Of a DNA stretch of 64,000 nucleotides, positions 16,415 to 25,457 are shown in pieces. A program made the translations under genes and the position numbers. Numbering within the stretch: position 1 is the first letter of the stretch; each line of letters starts with the position of its first letter. Source of the stretch: Gammaproteobacteria bacterium (GTDB lineage Bacteria > Pseudomonadota > Gammaproteobacteria > Xanthomonadales > Wenzhouxiangellaceae); NCBI GenBank assembly GCA_018819105.1, contig JAHJQV010000063.1, positions 1-64,000 on the forward strand, given 5' to 3'. The notes under the pieces were generated by a model. It did not search any database, was not told the DNA's origin, and was given only the letters and a program-made list of their open reading frames with translations.

Positions 16415-19171
16415 ATGCTGATTGATGCCGCCAGCTGGAACAGAGTCAGCAAACTGTTTGATCAGTTTGCCACGCTGACCCCGGCGCAACGACAGCAACA
16501 GCTGGCAGACCTGGAGCTGGATGCGGCCACCAGCACCTGGCTGCAGAAACTGCTCGCCGCCCATGACAGCAGCGATACCCGGCTGCTTGATCAGACGCTG
16601 AATCAGATGGCCGCTGACCTGATCGGCGCACAGCATGCCGACGCCGGCGAAATCCCGGCGCAGATCAGCGGTCAATTGCTTGGTCACTGGCGGGTTGGCG
16701 ATGCCATCGCCCGCGGCGCCATGGCGGCAGTGTTCCATGGTGAGCGCGCCGATGGTGCCTACGAGCAGCACGTCGCCATCAAACTGTTGCAGCCGGGGCC
16801 CTATCGACACAGTGAAAGTGAACAGCTGCGCGAGGAACTGCGGCTGCTGGCAAGGCTGGAGCATCCCGGCATCGCGCGGCTGATCGATGGTGGCATCAGC
16901 ACGCAGGGCTGGCCTTATCTGGTCATGGAATACGTCGATGGCGTGCACATCGACCAATGGTGCGCCGAGCAAAAACTCGACCGGCGACAACGGTTGCAAC
17001 TGCTGCTCAAAGTCTGTGATGCGGTGCGCTATGCACACAGCAAGCTGGTGGTGCACGCCGACCTCAAGCCCTCCAATGTACTGGTGAATCGCGACGGTGA
17101 GCCCAAGCTGGTGGATTTCGGCATAGCCAGTCTGCTGCGGGAGCACCAGCGGGACCATCAGGACAGCCATGCCGACGTCCAGACCGGCCTGCTGCTGCGC
17201 TGTACCCCAGCATACGCTGCCCCGGAGCAGTTGCGCGGTGAACCAGTGAGCACCAGCAATGACGTGTTCGGGCTGGGTGCCTTGCTGTATGAACTGCTCA
17301 CCGGCGCTCGCATCCGCGACGGCAGAACGGTCACCGCACTGCTGCTGGGGCAGGATCCGGATGCCAGCATCATCATGCCTTCCCAGCGCCAGCACACGCT
17401 GCTCCCCGCAGGCGAGTTGCGCGGCGACCTCGATGCCATCTGCCGCTGCGCGTTGGCCGCCGACCCGCAGCAGCGCTATCGCGCCGTGGATCCATTGCGC
17501 CAGGATCTGCTCAATCATCTGCAGCACTATCCGGTCAGCGCCAGAACCCCGGCAAAAAGCTACCTGCTGTCACGCTGGCTGTACCGGCATCGGCTGGGCG
17601 CTGCTGCCGCCAGTGCCGTCATGATCAGCCTGCTGGCTGGTCTGACCGTCTCCATCCGCCAGACCGAGCTGGCCAATGCCAATGCCCGCCGCGCCCAGGC
17701 CGTGCAGACATTTCTGCTGGACATCTTCGATGCGGCCGATCCTGTCGCCAACCAGCAAAACCCGGTGCTGGTCAACGACCTGCTCCGCCAGCAGCAGGAA
17801 AAGTTGCGCATGAGCACCACCACCGAACCACTGTTGCAGCAGGAACTGAGGCGCACACTGGCATCGTTGCAGAACAATCTCGGCAACCACGCCGATGCGC
17901 TCAACATTTATCAGAACCTGCTCGCGGAACTTCCCGCTGATGCCAGCCCCGAACAGCGTGCCGATCTGCACAATCTTATCGCCGGTCAGTACGAACGTCT
18001 GGGCCAGCTGCAGACCGCACTAGAGCATGCAGAGACCGCGACCGAACTTGTGCCGCTGGCCGATAAGGTGTCGGACACATCGGTTCAGGCCTTGCGCACA
18101 CTGGCATCCATCCACAGCGAGCTGCGCGACAACGAAACCGCAACCGACAGCCTGGAACAGGCGCTGCAATATCGCGATGCCATACTGGCACTGGATAACG
18201 GCAAGGCATTGCTGGGCAGCCTGTTGGCAGATCTCAGTGAGAAGTACGGCATGCTCGGTGACACCGACAAGGCGCTGACAACACTGGCCGAGGCAAGACA
18301 GTGGTATGCACAGATCTACCCCGAAATGCATCCCGAGCAGGCACAAACCGACGCCCGCGAGGCCGGTATTCAGCGGGCAGCTGGAGATTTCAGCCAGGCT
18401 GCAGCGGCGAGTCTGCGTGCTGCGCGGAAATCACGCCAACTGTTTGGCGCGATGCACACGCAAAGCCTGCGTGATGAAACCGCTCTGGCGGTCGATCTCG
18501 CCTATCTCAAATGCTACGACAAGGCGGTGGCGATCTACCAGCAAACGGTCGCCAGATACCGGGAGCTGTTTGGCGAAAACAACCTGCTGTATGCCAACGC
18601 CCTGCTCAATCTGGCCTCCATGCGGCGCAAGCTCGACGATCACACCGCCGCACTGGAAGACATCAACAACACGCTGTCCATTTATGCCCGCCACGGTGAA
18701 CAGGCCACCGACATGCAGGCCTATGCTCTGAGCATCAAGGCACAACTGCTGTTCGCACTGGATGACAGCCAACAGGCGCTGCAGATCAATACCGAAGCAC
18801 TGGATTTGATGCGCGCCACCGTGGGTGAACATCACCCCCAATATCTGCGTGTCATGGTCTCACAAGGGCATCTCGCTGCCCGCCTGCAGCAGTGGGAGCT
18901 TGCCGAGCAACACTTGCGAACCGCATACGATGGTCTGCTGCAGGCATTGGGGCCTGAGTCGACGTTTACCCGTGATGCAGCCATCAAACTGGCTCAGGTT
19001 TACCAGTCGAGTTCGGATGAAACGGCGTTGCAGGCACTGTTGACCAAAACCGGATTGAACCATGACGACCTGGCCACCGCACAGGCATCGACGGAAAACC
19101 CGCAGCCCCGCAGCCAATGCAGCCTGCCGGAACCCTTCGACCTGTCTGAGTTTGCTCTGACCTCAAGCTGA
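16415..19171 (+). CDS. Membrane Ser/Thr protein kinase with extracytoplasmic TPR region
   Basis: A 918-residue kinase. A Hanks-type kinase domain spans about residues 90-370: the ATP lysine is K123 in VAIKLL, the catalytic loop HADLKPSN has its aspartate at 216, and VDFGIA has D234. Two departures from the consensus are visible. The glycine loop reads ARGAMAAVF, with two glycines replaced by alanine, and the HRD arginine is alanine, making it a non-RD kinase. One membrane helix (about 392-412) separates the kinase from a long C-terminal region with helical TPR-like repeats (about 420-880), which would lie outside the inner membrane and sense a signal. It is encoded with the ECF sigma factor upstream, a pairing typical of the TIGR02999 group. 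It converges on the next gene, with a terminator between them. Confidence 0.9.
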   Translation: MLIDAASWNRVSKLFDQFATLTPAQRQQQLADLELDAATSTWLQKLLAAHDSSDTRLLDQTLNQMAADLIGAQHADAGEIPAQISGQLLGHWRVGDAIARGAMAAVFHGERADGAYEQHVAIKLLQPGPYRHSESEQLREELRLLARLEHPGIARLIDGGISTQGWPYLVMEYVDGVHIDQWCAEQKLDRRQRLQLLLKVCDAVRYAHSKLVVHADLKPSNVLVNRDGEPKLVDFGIASLLREHQRDHQDSHADVQTGLLLRCTPAYAAPEQLRGEPVSTSNDVFGLGALLYELLTGARIRDGRTVTALLLGQDPDASIIMPSQRQHTLLPAGELRGDLDAICRCALAADPQQRYRAVDPLRQDLLNHLQHYPVSARTPAKSYLLSRWLYRHRLGAAAASAVMISLLAGLTVSIRQTELANANARRAQAVQTFLLDIFDAADPVANQQNPVLVNDLLRQQQEKLRMSTTTEPLLQQELRRTLASLQNNLGNHADALNIYQNLLAELPADASPEQRADLHNLIAGQYERLGQLQTALEHAETATELVPLADKVSDTSVQALRTLASIHSELRDNETATDSLEQALQYRDAILALDNGKALLGSLLADLSEKYGMLGDTDKALTTLAEARQWYAQIYPEMHPEQAQTDAREAGIQRAAGDFSQAAAASLRAARKSRQLFGAMHTQSLRDETALAVDLAYLKCYDKAVAIYQQTVARYRELFGENNLLYANALLNLASMRRKLDDHTAALEDINNTLSIYARHGEQATDMQAYALSIKAQLLFALDDSQQALQINTEALDLMRATVGEHHPQYLRVMVSQGHLAARLQQWELAEQHLRTAYDGLLQALGPESTFTRDAAIKLAQVYQSSSDETALQALLTKTGLNHDDLATAQASTENPQPRSQCSLPEPFDLSEFALTSS

Positions 19172-19200
19172 TCGCCGGGCCACAGCAGCAGCCAGAACAG

Positions 19201-19229
19201 AAAAAACCCGGCCTGGGTTACAGGCCGGG
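19201..19229 (-). terminator. Rho-independent terminator of the Calx-beta/beta-helix operon
   Basis: A perfect 9-base stem, CCCGGCCTG (19207-19215) and CAGGCCGGG (19221-19229) with a 5-base loop, is followed on the minus strand by six T (19206-19201). It lies about 100 bases beyond the stop at 19327. On the plus strand the T-run is missing, so it mainly serves the minus-strand genes. Confidence 0.85.
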
Positions 19230-19326
19230 TGCACGTGCAGTATTTTCGTGTTGTTTACATTTTATTGTTATAGGGAAATGATGAATCCGGCATACTTGCC
19301 TGTTTGCCAGATTAATGGCTCAGGCA

Positions 19327-20811
19327 TCATGGTTCACCTTCAAACCCGTCAGCAAAGATCACCGATTCATTGTCGTAGATGGTCACTGTGACCTGAGCCG
19401 GCGCGCCCAGCGTGGCCGAACCGGATTCTCTGGACAGGGTCACAACAAAATCCTCACTGAAGGCTTCCACCGTCGGATCATTGTTGATGGTGATGTTCAC
19501 CGTGCGGCTGCTGCTGTCACCAGCGCCCCAGTTCAGCAGCTGATTGACGGCATTGAAATCGCTGCCGGAGGTGGCGCTGCCGGAGGCTGTCTGCACCCGG
19601 AAAGAGGTCGCACCATCGCTACCACCAACACGATTGATCGTCAGTGATACCGGTCCGGCATCCTCCATCACTTCGGCCACCGCAGTGGCAAACTGCACCT
19701 GTCCACCGGTGACGCAACTCACCTGCACATTGGTCACATTGCTGCCGCTGACCGTGCCGGAGCCGTTGCTGACAGTGCAGTTCTGTGCCGGGCCACTGGG
19801 CTGTGTGGCCACGGTGACGTTATAGCTGCCGCCATCGGGCACCGGGGTGGCGAAGGTGAAGCTGCCGTTGCCGCTGATGGGCAGGTCATCACCACCGTTG
19901 TTACGCAGTACCAGACCGCTGCCGGCCAGCCCGCTGACGCTGCCGCCGATGGTGAAGCCGGTTGGGCCCTCGACGACATACAAGGCATCCAGATCAGCCG
20001 GAAACCAGTCAGATGCAAACAGCGTAGTGATGGTGTTCAGAAAGAAGGCATCGCTAGAGGGGTTGTACAGCAGCAATTCATCATCCAGAAAACGCACGGT
20101 GTCGATGCTGCCAGCCGTATCGAAACTCATCAGGATGGTGTTGTCATCCAGCACATGCGCAGCATCAAGGTTCAATGCTCTGGGTACGCGGAAGCCATTG
20201 AAGAACAGGCTTAAATTGCTGCCATCCCAGCGATACAGATCGGACGGCAATATCTGTGGCGAGGCGATGGTTTCCGCTACGGAGAAGACAAGATCACCGG
20301 TTGCAGGATCCACGGACAGGGCATCCACATTGGTATTGGCCGGCAAACCGGCTGCAACCGGATCAAACAGCAGGGTTCCGCTACGGGTATAAATCTCACC
20401 GGGACGCATAAAAAACGTTGAACCGGAACCTGCCGGTTCCACCTCACTGGCAATGTCAACGGAAAATGCATCCAGCTGACCATCGTAGGCATCCACATCA
20501 ACCGCTATGAATGGCGGACCTGCCAATGGCACCGTGCCACCTGTGGCAAGGCCGGTCGATGGATCAACATCGAACAGCACCGTATCAAAGGCGATGATGG
20601 CACCACCCACATCCCGCGGCATGGCCGCAGTGATGTCCGGCGATATCACCAGCGATGTGACCTGGGCCTGGGTCACTGGCAGCATGAGCAGACACAGCAT
20701 CAACCCAATCAGCCAGCATGGTCTGAATGCGTTACCGCCAGTTCTTGCAGTGGACACTGGCGGGCAGCATCCATTGAGCCAGTGTTTGTCATTTTGCAAT
20801 AAATAACGCAT
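19327..20811 (-). CDS. Exported Calx-beta domain protein with DGFE tail
   Basis: A 494-residue secreted protein of unknown function. The N-terminus has a long positively charged lead, then a hydrophobic core (about residues 33-47, ending LPVTQAQ) typical of a signal peptide. The middle part (about 50-370) is beta-rich with no domain I can name. A Calx-beta domain follows (about 375-480), seen in VSLTINRVGGSDGATSFRVQTASGSATSGSDF and the ending VTVTIYDNES. The C-terminus reads VIFADGFEGEP, the same tail type as the FG-GAP protein at 276-1853. The start is supported by GAGG 8-11 bases upstream. The stop of the beta-helix gene lies only 9 bases upstream, so the two are co-transcribed, and a strong terminator follows. 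Confidence 0.82.
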   Translation of the reverse strand: MRYLLQNDKHWLNGCCPPVSTARTGGNAFRPCWLIGLMLCLLMLPVTQAQVTSLVISPDITAAMPRDVGGAIIAFDTVLFDVDPSTGLATGGTVPLAGPPFIAVDVDAYDGQLDAFSVDIASEVEPAGSGSTFFMRPGEIYTRSGTLLFDPVAAGLPANTNVDALSVDPATGDLVFSVAETIASPQILPSDLYRWDGSNLSLFFNGFRVPRALNLDAAHVLDDNTILMSFDTAGSIDTVRFLDDELLLYNPSSDAFFLNTITTLFASDWFPADLDALYVVEGPTGFTIGGSVSGLAGSGLVLRNNGGDDLPISGNGSFTFATPVPDGGSYNVTVATQPSGPAQNCTVSNGSGTVSGSNVTNVQVSCVTGGQVQFATAVAEVMEDAGPVSLTINRVGGSDGATSFRVQTASGSATSGSDFNAVNQLLNWGAGDSSSRTVNITINNDPTVEAFSEDFVVTLSRESGSATLGAPAQVTVTIYDNESVIFADGFEGEP

Positions 20812-20820
20812 GGCACTGCC

Positions 20821-21525
20821 TCAATCACAATCAGCGGCAGTGGGGCATTGATTCGGCGCTATCGCGACACAGCTGTTGCCATTGTCATTCCCGACCATCA
20901 GCACGTTGCCACAAAAGATGGCAAACACTCCAAAATCGCCGTTATTGATCACCACACTGTCCATCAGATAGTGGCTGCCGAATGCTGCGCCAACACCCTG
21001 GCCACCATTTGTGCTCACCGACAAGCGTCTGAACACACCACCAGATGTGAATGAACCGCCAGAGAGTCCCGGCCCACCGTTGCTGTTAATGACAACATCT
21101 TCAACGATGGCATTATTGCTTATACGAATTCCAGCATCTCCCATGCCGCGAATGGTACCGTTGCGGATGATGATGTTATCGTCGTTGCTGGCATCAATAC
21201 CCTCACCGCTGCCGGTGTTGGTACAGCTTACCGTACTGCCGGAACATACAGCCGGGCCTGTCAGGCTGAATCCGTTGAGGTCGATGCTTACATCATCGGC
21301 ATTGACCTGTAGCAGCGTTGTGTTGGCGCTGGTGGTGTTCAGATTCGAGGTCAGCCGGTAGCTGCCCGACTCGGTAATGGTGACGGGAAAACCGCCGCTA
21401 TCACCTGGCACACAGCCAAATGAAACACAGGCCTGGCTGATTTCAAACACGCCATCCACGGCTTGGCTGTTACCGGCAAAGCCGGCGACAGCCAGCATGG
21501 ACATTGCAAAGATCTGTTTTTTCAT
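20821..21525 (-). CDS. Exported right-handed parallel beta-helix protein
   Basis: A 234-residue exported protein. The signal peptide is MKKQIFAMSMLAVAGFAGNSQA. The mature part shows regular beta-helix strands of the polysaccharide-binding/pectate-lyase-like type: VSIDLNGFSL, IIIRNGTIRGMGDAGIRI, AIVEDVVINSNGGPGL, FRRLSVSTNGGQGV, MDSVVINNGDFGV. Several cysteine pairs (CVSFGC, VCSGSTVSCT, CPTAADC) suggest disulfides. No catalytic residues can be assigned. The ATG at 21525 is chosen because a GGAG lies about 11 bases upstream and the signal peptide begins there; longer in-frame starts upstream have no such support. It is probably the first gene of a two-gene operon with the Calx-beta protein. Confidence 0.85.
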   Translation of the reverse strand: MKKQIFAMSMLAVAGFAGNSQAVDGVFEISQACVSFGCVPGDSGGFPVTITESGSYRLTSNLNTTSANTTLLQVNADDVSIDLNGFSLTGPAVCSGSTVSCTNTGSGEGIDASNDDNIIIRNGTIRGMGDAGIRISNNAIVEDVVINSNGGPGLSGGSFTSGGVFRRLSVSTNGGQGVGAAFGSHYLMDSVVINNGDFGVFAIFCGNVLMVGNDNGNSCVAIAPNQCPTAADCD

Positions 21526-21726
21526 GGTATTTGGCTCCATAGGTTTTGAACGTGTACAGGCAATAACGCAGTTCGGTAAAAAATCGCGCCATGACTGTAT
21601 CGACATGGAGGCCAGTTTTGATTGGCATTGAAGGGATAAGGGTTTGCCTGCCTGAATTGGCAATACTTGTGCAGGTATTAGTATATGTGCCTGGTAAGTT
21701 GGCTTCCCACCTATCCAATTACCCTA

Positions 21727-22125
21727 TTCGCTTGCAAGCAATCTCCTACATTCCAAGCCGTTGGTTGCATACTGCCAGACTGCAGACACACACCAACAAA
21801 TTGCCGTTAGCCCGCAGGAGCCTGCTTGCAGGCGAAGCAAAAATCACACCGCAAGCAAAAATCATCCTGTTCGCTTGCAAGCAATCTCCTACATTCCAAG
21901 CCGTTGGTTGCACACTGCCAGACTGCAGACAAACACCATCAAATTGCCGTTAGGCCGTAGGAGCCTGCTTGCAGGCGAAGCAAAAATCATGCCGCAAGCA
22001 AAAATCACCCTGTTCGCTTGCCAGCAATCTCCTACATTCCGAGCCGTTGGTTGCATACTGCCAGACAGCAGACAAACACCATCAAATTGCCGTTAGCGCG
22101 TAGGAGCCTGCTTGCAGGCGAAAAA
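21727..22125. repeat. Tandem repeat, about 2.8 copies of a 143-bp unit with inverted arms
   Basis: The unit starts at 21727, 21870 and 22013, exactly 143 bases apart, with only scattered differences. Each unit holds a left arm beginning TTCGCTTGCAAGCA and ending TCTCCTAC, and a right arm beginning GTAGGAGCCTG and ending GCAGGCGAA. The arms are near-perfect reverse complements over 23 bases and resemble the GTAGGAGC...GCGAA REP family of Pseudomonas. The 747-base gap 21526-22272 holds nothing else I can name except a single REP unit at 22192. Confidence 0.85.
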
Positions 22126-22191
22126 ACCCAGCCAAAAAATGGTCATTGAGGTTTGTTTTGCAGCATGGAATCTTTTGCCGATTTTGATGTA

Positions 22192-22217
22192 ATGCCGGAT
22201 AAGCCCAGCGCATCCGG
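22192..22217. repeat. Single REP-like unit
   Basis: The sequence ATGCCGGATAAGC...GCGCATCCGGC is one more copy of the palindromic family seen at 11349-11427. It lies just downstream of the BNR propeller gene (minus strand, stop at 22273). Confidence 0.6.
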
Positions 22218-22272
22218 CGCACAGCACCCATATCCATCCTTGCTGGCGATCACGATGCAGGCCACAACCGGG

Positions 22273-25236
22273 TTATTTTCTACCGCGTAGCTCTGGCTCG
22301 GGATCGCCCCGCTTTGGCCAGGGGTCGGGTTCTGCCACGGTTAGCTTGCCGCTGGCCTGGGCATCACCGTGCTGCACCCGAACCGTGTACTCGCCAGGCT
22401 GCAGATAAAGCGGATGGCCATATTTGCGTGCCTGCTGGTATGGCTGGTCGGCCGGCTGGATGTCTTCCTGATCGGCATTGGCCGCCTGCTCGGCACTCAA
22501 TGCGAGTTGTTCATCGGCCTGCAAGACGATGTCCAGCCGGTTGATGCCAGGCCGGGCCTGCAGCTCGCCGCGCTTGAGCACGCGATCGTTCGCATCGACG
22601 ATCTCATAACTGCCATCGCCGTCGGATTCAGTCCAGAAATGCACCACCGCCTCGGGCGGTTCCTGCAGGTGACCGAACCAGCGCGAGGGCTCGCTCTGCC
22701 AGCGCCGCGAGAACTGGATCTCATCAATGTGGAACACGTGCAGACCCTGCTCGCGCACAGCAGCATTCAACTCCTGCAGCGGCAGCACATCGGCGATCCA
22801 GATGCTGCGGCCATGGGTGCCGGCGACCAGCTCGCGCTCGCGCGGATGCACCACCAGATCGTGCACCGGCACATTCGGCAAACCGCTGTTGAGCGCCTGC
22901 CAGCTGTCGCCAGCGTCGACCGACACATACACGCTGCGATCGGTGCCGACGTAAAGAATGTCGCCGTTGACAGGGTCCTCACGCACCACGTTGATCGCCT
23001 CGGCCGGCAGGTTGGCGCTGATGTCGCGCCAGCGCCGGCCCAGGTCATCGCTGCGATAGAGGTATGCCGTGCTGTCGTCGTTGCGGTAGCCGTTGAGGCT
23101 GACATAAGCGCGTTCGCGCTGATGCTTCGACGCCACCACACGGGTGATCCAGCGATCCCTGGGCAGACCATCGCTGACATCGCGCCACTGCTGACCACCG
23201 TCCTCGGTGAGCCACAATTGTCCATCGTCGGTGCCGGCCCAGAGCAGACCAAACTGCTGCGGCGACTCGTCAATCACGGTGATGGTGGCAAACGGCACAT
23301 CACCACGCTGACTGCTGCGGCTGAGGTCATCACTGATCGCGGTCCAGCTGTCGCCCTCGTCCAGCGAGCGGAACAGTTTGTTGCTGCCGAAATAGACGAT
23401 GTCGGCATTGTGCGGCGACAGCAGAATCGGCGTCATCCAGTTGTAGCGCAGCGGTGCTTCGCGCAGACCGGCGCGCGGCCGCATGGTGGCCGGCGGGCCA
23501 TCGCCGAGGCGGGCGTAGTTGCCGAACTGGTAGCCGACATAGGTCTGCTGGTCGTCATGGTCGATCTGCACCTGAAAGCCGTCGCCACCAAAAATGCGTG
23601 TCCACGACGGTCCATCTTCCCAATCGGTGCGGCTGGAGCCTTTCAGGGTGCCGTTGTCCTGCAGGCCGCCATAGACGTTGTAGGGCTTGGCCATGTCCAC
23701 ATTGATGGCATAGAACTGTCCAACCGGCTGCGCATCCAGCTTGAGCCAGGATTTGCCGCCATCGAAGGTGACGTCTATGCCGCCGTCGTTGCCGATCAGC
23801 ATGTGCTGGCTGTTGGCCGGGTTGATCCACCAGGCGTGGTAATCGACGTGCACGTCGGCATCGTTGATGTGTCCGGAAAAGGTCTTGCCGCCATCGCTGG
23901 ATACGGCGATCGGCACACCGGTGAGGTAGACGGTGTCGGCGTCGTCCGGCGCCACCCGCACCTGGCCGAAGTAATAGCCATAGGTGTAGACGATGCCGTC
24001 CAGCGGTTGCTCATGGGTCTTGCGCCAGCGCTTGCCGCCGTCGTCGCTGCGATACAGTTCCAGCCCCTTGATGTCGCTGTTGAACAGATTGGCGTTGGCC
24101 TCGTTGAGTCTGGCCAGCAGGTCATCCAGGCTCAGCTCGTCGTTTTTCAGCATGCTGATGAGACCATCAACGGTGACCTCATCGGGAAAGTCATTGCCGC
24201 GTACAAAGCGTTCCAGTTCATCGCGGCTTTGCGCCAGAAACTCTTCCTCGCTCATGTTGCGCAGGCGCTTGGCCGACAAGGCACGGTCGCCCAGATCCCA
24301 CTGGTCTTCGGGCAGCAGCGCCTGATGATCGATCACCGCGTACAGCGTGTCCGGCTGACTCGGGGCCAATGCCAGACCGATGCGACCGACCTGGTCACCG
24401 CTTGGCAGACCACTGCCGGCGCGGTCATCCAGCCTTGTCCAGCTCTCACCGCCATCGGCGGAGCGCCAGATGCCGGAACCGTCACCGCCCTCGGTGAACT
24501 CCCACGGCGTACGCCGGCGCTCCCAGGTGGCGGCATAGACGATGTCCGGGTTGGCCGGGTTCATGACCAGATCGATGGCCCCGGTATAGCCCTCGCCGGG
24601 CAGGGTGTTGCGCCAGCTTGCGCCGCCATCGTCGCTGACGAACACGCCACGCTGGCCACCCGGGGTGTACAGCTTGCCGAGTGCTGCGACCAGCAGCCGC
24701 TGGCTGTTGCGCGGATCGATCAGCACGCGGGCAATGCGATCGCTGGCGGCCAGCCCCATGTGCTGCCAGCTGGCACCCCCGTCGGCGGATTTGTACATGC
24801 CCATGCCGCCATAGGATGAGCGCGATGAATTGGCCTCGCCGGTGCCCACCCAGAGTACCTCACTATTGTTCGGATCAATGGCAATGTCGCCGATGATCAT
24901 GGTCGGCATGGCATCCGTCAGCGGCTGGAAACTGACGCCGTTGTTGCTGGTTTTCCACAGACCGCCGGAGGCATAGGCAGCGTAGAAGGTATACGGGTTG
25001 TTGGGGTCGACCTCGATGTCCACCACCCGGCCGCCCTGCACCACCGGACCAATGGCACGCCACTTGAGCCCGTGAAACTCCGACTCAGCGGTCAATTGCT
25101 GATGCTGCTGCCACGCCGCCTGCTGACTGGCGACCGTGTCCGGCCCGGCTGGTGCCGGGCGTTTCGCCGCCACCGGAACAGCGCTCGACAGGGTGATGAT
25201 CGAGAGTCCTGCCAGAATAAGTTTGTGCTTGAACAT
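22273..25236 (-). CDS. Exported BNR/Asp-box beta-propeller protein (VPS10/sortilin-like)
   Basis: A 987-residue exported protein with a signal peptide (hydrophobic residues 6-23, likely cleaved after VAA). At least ten Asp-box motifs of the SxDGGxxW type are scattered through it (KSADGGASW, VSDDGGASW, RSADGGESW, RSDDGGKRW, LTEDGGQQW, RSDDLGRRW, VSVDAGDSW). This is the pattern of a large double propeller annotated as VPS10/sortilin-like or glycosyl hydrolase BNR. Sialidase-type catalytic residues cannot be identified, so enzymatic activity is not claimed. The C-terminal ~150 residues form a separate beta-sandwich-like part (VVHFWTESDGDGSYEIVDANDRVL) usual for this family. The start at 25236 is chosen over an in-frame codon at 25392 because the signal peptide begins there and an AAGG precedes it. 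Confidence 0.88.
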   Translation of the reverse strand: MFKHKLILAGLSIITLSSAVPVAAKRPAPAGPDTVASQQAAWQQHQQLTAESEFHGLKWRAIGPVVQGGRVVDIEVDPNNPYTFYAAYASGGLWKTSNNGVSFQPLTDAMPTMIIGDIAIDPNNSEVLWVGTGEANSSRSSYGGMGMYKSADGGASWQHMGLAASDRIARVLIDPRNSQRLLVAALGKLYTPGGQRGVFVSDDGGASWRNTLPGEGYTGAIDLVMNPANPDIVYAATWERRRTPWEFTEGGDGSGIWRSADGGESWTRLDDRAGSGLPSGDQVGRIGLALAPSQPDTLYAVIDHQALLPEDQWDLGDRALSAKRLRNMSEEEFLAQSRDELERFVRGNDFPDEVTVDGLISMLKNDELSLDDLLARLNEANANLFNSDIKGLELYRSDDGGKRWRKTHEQPLDGIVYTYGYYFGQVRVAPDDADTVYLTGVPIAVSSDGGKTFSGHINDADVHVDYHAWWINPANSQHMLIGNDGGIDVTFDGGKSWLKLDAQPVGQFYAINVDMAKPYNVYGGLQDNGTLKGSSRTDWEDGPSWTRIFGGDGFQVQIDHDDQQTYVGYQFGNYARLGDGPPATMRPRAGLREAPLRYNWMTPILLSPHNADIVYFGSNKLFRSLDEGDSWTAISDDLSRSSQRGDVPFATITVIDESPQQFGLLWAGTDDGQLWLTEDGGQQWRDVSDGLPRDRWITRVVASKHQRERAYVSLNGYRNDDSTAYLYRSDDLGRRWRDISANLPAEAINVVREDPVNGDILYVGTDRSVYVSVDAGDSWQALNSGLPNVPVHDLVVHPRERELVAGTHGRSIWIADVLPLQELNAAVREQGLHVFHIDEIQFSRRWQSEPSRWFGHLQEPPEAVVHFWTESDGDGSYEIVDANDRVLKRGELQARPGINRLDIVLQADEQLALSAEQAANADQEDIQPADQPYQQARKYGHPLYLQPGEYTVRVQHGDAQASGKLTVAEPDPWPKRGDPEPELRGRK

Positions 25237-25457
25237 GCCTTGCCACCGATGCCAAAAAGCCAGCACCCAGTAAAGCACATCCAGCCCGGATTGCAATGAG
25301 ACTGCCCGCGCGGCAGTGAGTTTCTGTCGAAAACGATCACCCTGGCGAATCGCAAAGCTGTGCCCTGAATTGACGTCGCTGGACGACAACAAGGTAAGGT
25401 TCCCGAGAGACGAAAATATGCTATCTTATGATTCATGTTGACAATCAGAAGGGAACA

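Noticed and set aside
21727-22125. CRISPR array
   Set aside because: The units are 143 bases long and almost identical throughout, with no short repeat/variable spacer pattern and no cas genes.
22369-24819. An 816-codon open frame antisense to the BNR propeller gene
   Set aside because: No domain or ribosome site; explained by codon bias of the real minus-strand gene with its ten Asp-boxes.
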